A stretch of DNA of 64,000 nt, taken from positions 496,001 to 560,000 of the forward strand of contig NZ_JAOTEN010000002.1 in assembly GCF_025628965.1 (NCBI RefSeq), in the 5' to 3' direction. The stretch is from Chryseobacterium gilvum (GTDB lineage: Bacteria; Bacteroidota; Bacteroidia; Flavobacteriales; Weeksellaceae). The notes under the pieces were generated by a model. That model searched no databases, was not told where the DNA came from, and worked only from the letters and a program-made list of their open reading frames with translations. The number at the start of each line of letters is the position of its first letter. Position 1 is the first letter of the stretch. Below, piece by piece: positions 33,087 through 39,282 of this stretch. The position numbers were made by a program, and so were the translations under genes.

Positions 33087-34739
33087 TTAATTTTTTGCTG
33101 GAAATGAAAGGTCTATTTTCAAACCGTTTTCTGTTTCCGTGTCAAAATTAATTGTCCCACCAATAGAATTTATACGGGATTCCGTATTTTTCAAACCGTT
33201 TTTAGGAGAATGTGTTACAATTCCTACACCATTATCAGAATATGAAATATGGATCAAGTCATTTTCCCTTGAAAAATCAAGGAGAACTTTATCTGCTCTG
33301 CTGTGTTTTTTCATGTTGGTCATGAGTTCTTGTAAAATATAGAAAATTTCAACTTTAGAATTATCTGAAACTTCTTCCCATAAAGATTCTTGATTACCTA
33401 TAATCGGAACTTTTATATTTTCAGAAGCGTAGGATTTCAGCATTTTGGATAGGTGATGAGAGTAATTGTGTTCCGGAACCAGTTCATTATCGTCGTAGGA
33501 AATATCCCTTGAAATCTGATAAATAGTATCTAACTTATAAAGCAAAACTTCTTTGTTCATATCAGAAGTATTTTCTACTTCAGACATTACATGATACACT
33601 TTGTTTGCTACCTTATCGTGTACTTTTTTGGAATATTTGAGTTCAGTATTTTTTACTTCGAGTTCTTTTTCTTTTTTTTTTTCCTGTCTTATATGATTCT
33701 TTCTTTTTTCGTTCCAGAAGAAACCTGAAATTAAAACAATAATTAAAGAAGTAATACCAACGATTTGTTTAAAACTGCGTGATTCAAGGATTTGATTTTC
33801 CGCATTTTTTTGTTCTACATCATATCTTACCATTGCAAATTGGCTTTTGTGCTTATTTCTTGAAGTTTGTACACTTTCATTTATAGAATCAAGGTTTTCA
33901 AAATTTTGCAGATAGTTTTCGGGATCTAATGTTATAATTTTTTTCAATGCAGTTATTTGATCATCGGGACTATTATTTTGCGTTGCTTCTTTCAACATTT
34001 TTTTTGCATAATCTAATGACATTTTTTTGTCCTTATCAAAATAGTAACTAGAAAGCGTTTCATAACTTGAGTTTAAGCCGTCTCCGTCATTAATTTTTTG
34101 TCTAATTGCCAATGCTTTGTTGAATTCAGGCAAAGGGTTATAATTTTTATTATCAAGATACTTAGCTTTTGCTAAATTATTTAGTGCTCTTGAATAATTA
34201 TCAGAGCTGTCGGCTAAAATTGCCTTTTTGAAATATTTTTTAGCTGATTTTATTTTCCCCTGATTTATCAATGCGTCACCAATATTATTATAGCAGATAT
34301 ATTTAGCCTCGTTGTTATCTGCAATGTTGATCGCCTTCTTATAATACACTATCGCACTATCATAATTTCTAAGGCTATTAGAGGAATTAGCAATGTTATT
34401 ATAGCTAGAAGTCAAGATTTTTTTAGCGGTAACACCATGGTCGTTTTTAAGAAATTTATTGGTCTCTAATGATGTTTCAATCGACCCATAAAAGTCTGCT
34501 TTTTCTTTTTGTATAAAAGCCATATTCACTAAAGCTCTTGCTGTACCAAGAGAATCATTTTTTTTTAAAAAAGCATTTTTAGATAGGTTGAAATAATAAA
34601 AAGCGGAATCAGAACTATTGTTTTGATTAAATAAAACGGCTCTATCAAAATATTTATTTGTAGGAGGTTTACTAGTAATGCTGCTTTCTTTTCTACAAGA
34701 AAATGCTATAAATAAAATAATTAACAGTATGTTTTTCAT
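33087..34739 (-). CDS. TPR-containing sensor histidine kinase
   Basis: The 550-aa protein begins with a lipoprotein-like signal (IAFSC, Cys15). TPR-type repeats span about 30-280 (FYYFNLSKNAFLK, YNNIANSSNSLRNYDSAIVYYKKAI, YNNIGDALINQGKIKSAKKYF). One membrane helix is at about 325-342, then a coiled coil and a HisKA_3-like phospho-His (His374 in KKVHDKVANKVYHV). The HATPase end has ELMTNMKKHSRADKV and YSDNGVGI. Such TPR kinases are common in Flavobacteria. Ligand is unknown. The palindrome TACGG-N4-CCGTA recurs within its 3' end. Confidence 0.92.
   Translation of the reverse strand: MKNILLIILFIAFSCRKESSITSKPPTNKYFDRAVLFNQNNSSDSAFYYFNLSKNAFLKKNDSLGTARALVNMAFIQKEKADFYGSIETSLETNKFLKNDHGVTAKKILTSSYNNIANSSNSLRNYDSAIVYYKKAINIADNNEAKYICYNNIGDALINQGKIKSAKKYFKKAILADSSDNYSRALNNLAKAKYLDNKNYNPLPEFNKALAIRQKINDGDGLNSSYETLSSYYFDKDKKMSLDYAKKMLKEATQNNSPDDQITALKKIITLDPENYLQNFENLDSINESVQTSRNKHKSQFAMVRYDVEQKNAENQILESRSFKQIVGITSLIIVLISGFFWNEKRKNHIRQEKKKEKELEVKNTELKYSKKVHDKVANKVYHVMSEVENTSDMNKEVLLYKLDTIYQISRDISYDDNELVPEHNYSHHLSKMLKSYASENIKVPIIGNQESLWEEVSDNSKVEIFYILQELMTNMKKHSRADKVLLDFSRENDLIHISYSDNGVGIVTHSPKNGLKNTESRINSIGGTINFDTETENGLKIDLSFPAKN
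33172..33187. promoter_or_regulatory. Third copy of the TACGG-N4-CCGTA palindrome, inside the kinase gene
   Basis: ATACGGGATTCCGTAT is a perfect 6-bp inverted repeat around a 4-nt spacer, located within the coding region of the kinase about 90 nt from the regulator gene. It may be an autoregulatory site or a chance match; position inside a gene makes this uncertain. Confidence 0.4.
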
Positions 34740-34770
34740 GGAGTTAGTTTGGTTGCAAGGTAAGAAAAAA

Positions 34771-34790
34771 GGCAGATTATATAATCTGCC
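34771..34790 (-). terminator. Terminator after the Gly/Pro-rich peptide gene
   Basis: GGCAGATTATATAATCTGCC is a perfect 20-nt palindrome followed on the minus strand by TTTTTTCTTACC. It lies just after the stop at 34799 and before the kinase gene. Confidence 0.85.
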
Positions 34791-34798
34791 CTTTAATA

Positions 34799-35014
34799 TT
34801 ATGGATGTGGAGGTGTAAATGGAGGAGGGATTTGCCCAGTATTTCCACCTACTGGTCCACCTTCGTCACCAGTTCCCGTTCCGGGGTCGAAACCCGTTCC
34901 TCCTCCTGTTCCGGCATCTTGAGTGGTTACTGTTCCGCCGTTGTTATTGCATGTTGTATTTCCGTTATGGTTTGAGAATGCTAAACCTAATAGCATTAAT
35001 AATAATTGAATCAT
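34799..35014 (-). CDS. Small Gly/Thr/Pro-rich protein with hydrophobic N-terminus
   Basis: The 71-aa protein starts at 35014 with a hydrophobic helix (MIQLLLMLLGLAFS). It continues with an Asn/Gly/Thr-rich segment (TTCNNNGGTVTT), then Gly/Pro repeats ending PPFTPPHP. The in-frame TTG at 35020 is not needed. It looks exported or membrane-tethered. It has its own terminator. Family and role are unknown; it lies between the kinase operon and the structured spacer. Confidence 0.65.
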   Translation of the reverse strand: MIQLLLMLLGLAFSNHNGNTTCNNNGGTVTTQDAGTGGGTGFDPGTGTGDEGGPVGGNTGQIPPPFTPPHP

Positions 35015-35287
35015 TGTCAAAAAATTTAATGTTAAAGCATTCGTGTTCTTCCCTGCGAAACCGATCGCAGATAGTTTTACACGTTTTAAAAAATTCGAAG
35101 CGCTTCTTAAATTTTTTGGGAAGTGGAACCATCAAAAACGGAAGTGAAACATCTGCTTCCCAACCCGGATATTTGCTTCCGTTTTATGTGGTATTTAGAA
35201 ATCAGTTTTGTAAATTTGTTTTTGTAATTGTTTGTTTGTCACTGATTTCTGAAGCAAAGATGCGACAAGAAGGAAGGCAGGTGTTAG

Positions 35288-35317
35288 AAAGTTCTTGGAA
35301 AGTTCTTGGAAAGTTTT
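35288..35317 (+). repeat. Short tandem repeat next to the operator palindrome
   Basis: The 11-nt unit AAAGTTCTTGG occurs twice in direct succession (35288-35298, 35299-35309) and partly a third time (AAAGTTTT). It ends one base before the palindrome at 35319. Confidence 0.75.
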
Positions 35318-35318
35318 C

Positions 35319-35332
35319 TACGGAAAACCGTA
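35319..35332. promoter_or_regulatory. Candidate operator palindrome upstream of the gene at 35383
   Basis: TACGGAAAACCGTA repeats the core found before the 12-gene operon. A near-consensus -7 box (TAATTTTC, 35355-35362) lies 22 nt downstream, almost the same spacing (21 nt) as in the other copy. It is followed by T residues and could also act as a weak hairpin terminator. Confidence 0.6.
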
Positions 35333-35382
35333 TTTTTTTAAAGGAATAAATTTTTAATTTTCCGAAATAAAATTTTATTTAT

Positions 35383-36183
35383 ATGTCAAGATTTTTACTT
35401 CAGAAGCGAAAACTTTTAGAAGAAGTTTTTGAAAAAGCATCAAATGAAACGACTGAAAAAACATTTAGTGGAATTTCAAAATCGTTAGAAAGAAATTTGC
35501 TAGATGATTTTAAAATAAACCTTAGTTATAAGTCTTTTGAAACATATTATAAAACCATTGTGGAAAATGAGAACGATTATAATATTAAACCGGTTATTCT
35601 TGACGATCTGAGTAGGTATCTAGAATATGATAGCTTTAAAAACTATTGTTCTGATTGGAAAACAATAGAATATACAATAAGCGAAACGATCTCTAAGATT
35701 GTTATAAATATTACAAACAAACCGATTTTACAAATGCCAGATTTTTTAAAGAAAAATGGTTTGGGAATAGCAGAATTTGCTTTTGTTTTTTTACTTGTAA
35801 CAGGAGGAGTTCTTTTCTCTAATGGAAAAAAAATTGACAATGGAATAAAAAATCCTTTTGGAATAATGTCTGAAATGAAGCCGGATATTGAAAAAAATTA
35901 TATGTATTGGGACGATGACAGATATAAAGGAACAGATAGTAATTATGTTAATCCTGGATCTCATGTAATAGCAATGAATAAAGAAATTCTTTTACATTTA
36001 AAAAAGATAACACGACCAGATACTCTAACAGTAGAAAATGCAATGGGAAGTGTCTGGTATGATAAAAGTGATAATCAGGTAGAATTTTTTACCAGCCCTG
36101 GAATACATCCGGAAAACGGAAAGGCATTAAAAGACGTGACTGAAAGAATCCTAAACAATTACGCAGGACCTGAAGAAGAATAA
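35383..36183 (+). CDS. Membrane protein with N-terminal helical module, of unknown function
   Basis: The 266-aa protein has a cytoplasmic N-terminus (1-125). Its end (LSYKSFETYYKTIVE, then ILDDLSRYLEYDSFKNYCSDW) resembles a helical module common at the start of Bacteroidota regulators. One membrane helix (about 127-146) and a ~115-residue periplasmic domain follow (YMYWDDDRYKGTDSNYV, DTLTVENAMGSVWYD). The candidate operator lies 50 nt upstream, so it likely shares control with the 12-gene operon. No enzyme motif is seen; the regulator idea is inference. Confidence 0.8.
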   Translation: MSRFLLQKRKLLEEVFEKASNETTEKTFSGISKSLERNLLDDFKINLSYKSFETYYKTIVENENDYNIKPVILDDLSRYLEYDSFKNYCSDWKTIEYTISETISKIVINITNKPILQMPDFLKKNGLGIAEFAFVFLLVTGGVLFSNGKKIDNGIKNPFGIMSEMKPDIEKNYMYWDDDRYKGTDSNYVNPGSHVIAMNKEILLHLKKITRPDTLTVENAMGSVWYDKSDNQVEFFTSPGIHPENGKALKDVTERILNNYAGPEEE

Positions 36184-36212
36184 AAAAAAGCGAAGATTAC
36201 TCTCCGCTTTTT
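36183..36212. terminator. Bidirectional terminator between 35383 gene and msrA
   Basis: AAAAAAAGCG and CGCTTTTTTT pair around a short loop, giving A/T runs on both sides of the convergent genes. It overlaps the last base of the upstream stop codon. Confidence 0.85.
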
Positions 36213-36213
36213 T

Positions 36214-36771
36214 TTATTCTGAATCGTTCAACATTCCCAGTTCCCCGAAATGTTTTTTGAATTTTTGAATTTTTGGTCCTACCACTGCGCTGCAGTAAGG
36301 CTGATTAGGATTCACATTATAATATCCTTGGTGATACTGTTCAGCAGGCCAGAATTTTTCAAATCTGGATAGCTCTGTAACGTACTTTCCAGGCCATCTT
36401 CCGGATTCCTGGGAAGTTTTGATGGCTTCTTCAGCCTTTGTCTTTTCGTCGTCGTCTTTATAATAAATGACCGAACGGTATTGTGTTCCAATATCGTTTC
36501 CCTGTCTGTTAAGCTGTGTAGGATCGTGAAGGAAAAAGAATACATCCATCAATTGCTCATAGGAAATGATTGCCGGATCATAAGTGATTTGCACTACTTC
36601 CGCATGACCGGTTTCTCCGGTGCAGACTTCTTCATAGGTGGGATGATCTTTATGACCACCGGAATATCCTGAAATGGCAGATTGTACTCCTTTCAGCATA
36701 TTGAAACAGCTTTCTACGCACCAAAAACATCCGCCTCCGAACGTAATCTGTTCTAAATTATTATTATCCAT
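36214..36771 (-). CDS. msrA: Peptide methionine (S)-S-oxide reductase MsrA
   Basis: MsrA reduces the S-form of oxidised methionine in proteins. The 185-aa sequence has the catalytic motif FGGGCFWCVE (nucleophile Cys15), GYSGGHKDHPTYEEVCTGETGHAEVVQ and YHQGYYNVNP. Only the MsrA domain is present; no MsrB fusion. No signal peptide, so it is cytoplasmic. Confidence 0.97.
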   Translation of the reverse strand: MDNNNLEQITFGGGCFWCVESCFNMLKGVQSAISGYSGGHKDHPTYEEVCTGETGHAEVVQITYDPAIISYEQLMDVFFFLHDPTQLNRQGNDIGTQYRSVIYYKDDDEKTKAEEAIKTSQESGRWPGKYVTELSRFEKFWPAEQYHQGYYNVNPNQPYCSAVVGPKIQKFKKHFGELGMLNDSE

Positions 36772-36925
36772 TTATTTGATTATTTTTAAGTTTTTCTTTC
36801 AACAACTGTATTGAAAGAGTCATCAAAAATAGTGAAAATTGGGCCAAAACTGAAGCAAACAAAGGTTTAAACACAAATTATCTTCATAGATTTCACAAAT
36901 AATTGAATGATTTTATAACAAAAAA

Positions 36926-36944
36926 AGCATCCAAAATGGATGCT
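36926..36944 (-). terminator. Terminator after the ROK kinase gene
   Basis: AGCATCC/GGATGCT form a 7-bp stem, followed on the minus strand by TTTTTTTT. Confidence 0.88.
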
Positions 36945-36962
36945 CTATATTATTTTTAGGGG

Positions 36963-37934
36963 TTACTTATTTTCCCAGACCAAAGCACTTGCTCCTAAAA
37001 TGGCTGCATCGGCTTCATCCAATTCACTGAAAACCAGTTTCACTTTATTCCTGAAAATCGGAAGAAGATTTCTTTCCATATGAAGTTTCGTTGGCTTCAG
37101 GATAAAATCTCCCGCTTTGATTACCCCACCGAATAAAAGAATAGCTTCCGGGGAAGAAAACATGACAAAATTGGCTAAAGCCTCACCTAATTTTTGTCCG
37201 GTATACCGGAAAACTTCAATAGAAATAGGATCACCCTTCAGTGCACACTCATGCACCGTTTTAGAATTAATTGCTTCTTCAGGATATTGACTGAGCATCG
37301 ATTCCGGAAATTCGGCTCTCATTTTCTTTGCGGTAATGGCAATTCCTGTTGCAGATGCATAGGCTTCCAGACTCCCTTCTGATCCGGTACTCCAGTGTTT
37401 TCTTCCACCGGGTTTTACGATAGTATGTCCCAGTTCTCCGGCAAAACCATCATGTCCGTAAATTAATTTTCCGCTGGCGACAATTCCGCTTCCGACACCT
37501 GTGCCCAAAGTAATCATGATAAAATCTTTCATTCCGCGGGCGGCTCCGAAAAGCATTTCGCCATATGCTGCTGCATTTGCATCATTGGTTAAGGTACAGG
37601 GCATATTAAATTTTGCCTTCATCATTTCGCCAAAAGGAATGACGCCTTTCCAAGGTAAGTTGGGAGCCTGCTCTATGGTTCCGCTATAATAATTTGCATT
37701 CGGAGCGCCTACTCCAATGCCATCGAAGTTTTTTTCTGCCCCCTGACTTTCAATTAAAGGATAAACCGCTTCATACAGCGCATCAATAAATTCTTCAACA
37801 GTGGGATAGGCATCTGTGCGAATGCTGCCTTTTTCGAGAACTTCGCCTCTGTGATTTACAACTCCGAATTTAGTATTTGTTCCACCGATATCGATACCCA
37901 ATGCAACCTGTTTTGACAAATCTACTAATGACAT
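36963..37934 (-). CDS. ROK family sugar kinase (glucokinase-like)
   Basis: The 323-aa protein (start MSLVDLSKQVALGIDIGG) has the ATP/phosphate motif GIDIGGTNTKFG, ITLGTGVGSGIV and GHDGFAGELGHTIV. The zinc-binding cysteine set usual in ROK proteins (CxCGxxGCxE) is replaced by KHWSTGSEGSLE, so no zinc site is formed. It most likely phosphorylates glucose or a related hexose using ATP; the substrate is inferred from the family. An ATG seven codons upstream (37955) is possible. Confidence 0.92.
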   Translation of the reverse strand: MSLVDLSKQVALGIDIGGTNTKFGVVNHRGEVLEKGSIRTDAYPTVEEFIDALYEAVYPLIESQGAEKNFDGIGVGAPNANYYSGTIEQAPNLPWKGVIPFGEMMKAKFNMPCTLTNDANAAAYGEMLFGAARGMKDFIMITLGTGVGSGIVASGKLIYGHDGFAGELGHTIVKPGGRKHWSTGSEGSLEAYASATGIAITAKKMRAEFPESMLSQYPEEAINSKTVHECALKGDPISIEVFRYTGQKLGEALANFVMFSSPEAILLFGGVIKAGDFILKPTKLHMERNLLPIFRNKVKLVFSELDEADAAILGASALVWENK

Positions 37935-38015
37935 TTTCTTTTTTGTATAATTCAAGGGAATAAATTTATAAAAAAGATTGTATTAATAAATAATTAATGA
38001 GACAATATTAAAATA

Positions 38016-39224
38016 TTATGCTGTTTTCTTTGTTTTCTTTCTTCTTCCCCACCAGATCAGAAAACCGCTTACCGGAAGGGAAGCACACATTAAGCTTACG
38101 ATAAACGCAATAATTTTGGTAGGCAGGCCTAAAATTGCACCGACATGAATATCGTAATTGGCGGCTACAGCTTTTTCACCCAGATTTTTGTCTTCATGAT
38201 TGTAGGTGTGGAGCAGCTCGCCGGAATTTTCATCAAAAATAAGGCTGCTATTTTTATGATACGAATAAGACAGATGCTTCACAAATACAGAAAAGTTGGG
38301 GTGCTCGTGATCATCCATATGCGGGTGTCCCAGATCTACCGAAAAGCCATAAGAATCCGGATATTTTGTCTGAACGGTGGTGATGACTTTATCCAAAGTG
38401 CTTTCATTTCTTGCTTCTATCGGTGCCCTTGTTGTGATATAAGAAAAATCAGGAGGTGGAGTGGTGCTGCCTGAAAAAACTACATAGATCATAGACTGAA
38501 CAATAAAAAATGCGTAGAATAAGCCTGTTACTGAAAAAACAAGCGCAAAAACCGAGGCATAAAACCCTAAAATATTGTGTAGATCGTAATTTTTTCTTTT
38601 CCAGCTTTTAATATTTTTCCATCTGAATGAGAAGCGCTGTTTTCTTGCTGCCCTGTTTTTAGGCCACCACAAAATGATTCCTGAAATCAACATGAAAATA
38701 AATATAATTACGGGGATTCCTACGACATATTTTCCCCAGTCCTGCTTTAGTAAAAAGCTCCAATGAATCATTTTCACGATCTGAAAAAACCCATTCTTTT
38801 CATCATATAGTCTTAAAACTTTTCCGGTGTATTGGTTTACATAAGCAACTTTGTACACAGGAAATTCATCAAAATAGTTCCATGCGTCTGTATTGTGCTC
38901 ATACCAGTAAAACTGATAAGATATTTTTTTATCAATGGGAACATTCACCCAATGAATCGGAAATTTTTCTTGTACCTGTGCATTGACTGATTTTTCTAAA
39001 ACTCTGATAGGAAGAACCTGTTTCTTTTCAATGTTTTTTTCATGATGGTACATCACCTCTTTACGGGTCATGTTTTCGATTTCATCTTTAAAGACGTATA
39101 ATGCTCCGGTCACCGAAACGATAAATATGATAAACCCGATCGACAAGCCCAGCCAAAGGTGCAGTTTCCCCGTCCATTTTTTAAAAATGCCCGGTTTCTT
39201 TTTATGGTGATGTTTTTTTCTCAT
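38016..39224 (-). CDS. PepSY-associated membrane protein (siderophore/iron uptake type)
   Basis: The 402-aa protein has four membrane helices (about 27-49, 150-172, 205-230, 370-392). PepSY-TM features include the start GKLHLWLGLSIGFIIFIVSVTGALYVFKDE and HNILGFYASVFALVFSVTGLFYAF. Homologues next to TonB receptors are thought to act as inner-membrane reductases or helpers in ferric-siderophore uptake. It follows the receptor gene by 58 nt, with a weak hairpin in between. Confidence 0.92.
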   Translation of the reverse strand: MRKKHHHKKKPGIFKKWTGKLHLWLGLSIGFIIFIVSVTGALYVFKDEIENMTRKEVMYHHEKNIEKKQVLPIRVLEKSVNAQVQEKFPIHWVNVPIDKKISYQFYWYEHNTDAWNYFDEFPVYKVAYVNQYTGKVLRLYDEKNGFFQIVKMIHWSFLLKQDWGKYVVGIPVIIFIFMLISGIILWWPKNRAARKQRFSFRWKNIKSWKRKNYDLHNILGFYASVFALVFSVTGLFYAFFIVQSMIYVVFSGSTTPPPDFSYITTRAPIEARNESTLDKVITTVQTKYPDSYGFSVDLGHPHMDDHEHPNFSVFVKHLSYSYHKNSSLIFDENSGELLHTYNHEDKNLGEKAVAANYDIHVGAILGLPTKIIAFIVSLMCASLPVSGFLIWWGRRKKTKKTA

Positions 39225-39235
39225 ATAAACAAAAA

Positions 39236-39261
39236 CTATTCCCGAACTTTTCCAGGAATAG
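39236..39261 (-). terminator. Attenuator-like hairpin between TonB receptor and PepSY genes
   Basis: CTATTCC/GGAATAG form a 7-bp stem with a 12-nt loop, followed on the minus strand by TTTTTG. It could reduce readthrough from the receptor gene into the PepSY gene. Confidence 0.6.
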
Positions 39262-39282
39262 CAGATCTATAGCTCATTAAAC

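Larger units (their letters stand above)
35021..35382. other. 362-nt non-coding spacer with several inverted repeats
   Basis: I see no credible gene here. It holds CTGCGA/TCGCAG (35056-35073), AAAACGGAAG (35135-35144) paired with CTTCCGTTTT (35176-35185), GGGAAG (35118-35123) with CTTCCC (35156-35161), and AGAAATCAGT (35197-35206) with ACTGATTTCT (35241-35250). The loop of the last contains a perfect TAAATTTG box (35211-35218). A tandem 11-nt repeat and the operator-like palindrome close the region. A small RNA or a complex control region are both possible. Confidence 0.55.

Noticed and set aside
35319..35341. The palindrome at 35319 as a plain terminator
   Set aside because: A T-run does follow it, but nothing is transcribed into it from the + strand, and its copies at 32348 and the -7 spacing favour an operator.
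34819..35349. A 176-aa open frame on the + strand across the spacer next to the kinase locus
   Set aside because: It runs antisense to the Gly/Pro-rich gene and over the operator palindrome and tandem repeat. Its composition is Leu/Phe/Arg-rich, typical of a shadow frame.
25346..36183. Prophage or integrative element
   Set aside because: No integrase, phage structural gene, tRNA end or direct-repeat boundary was seen around the accessory operon.
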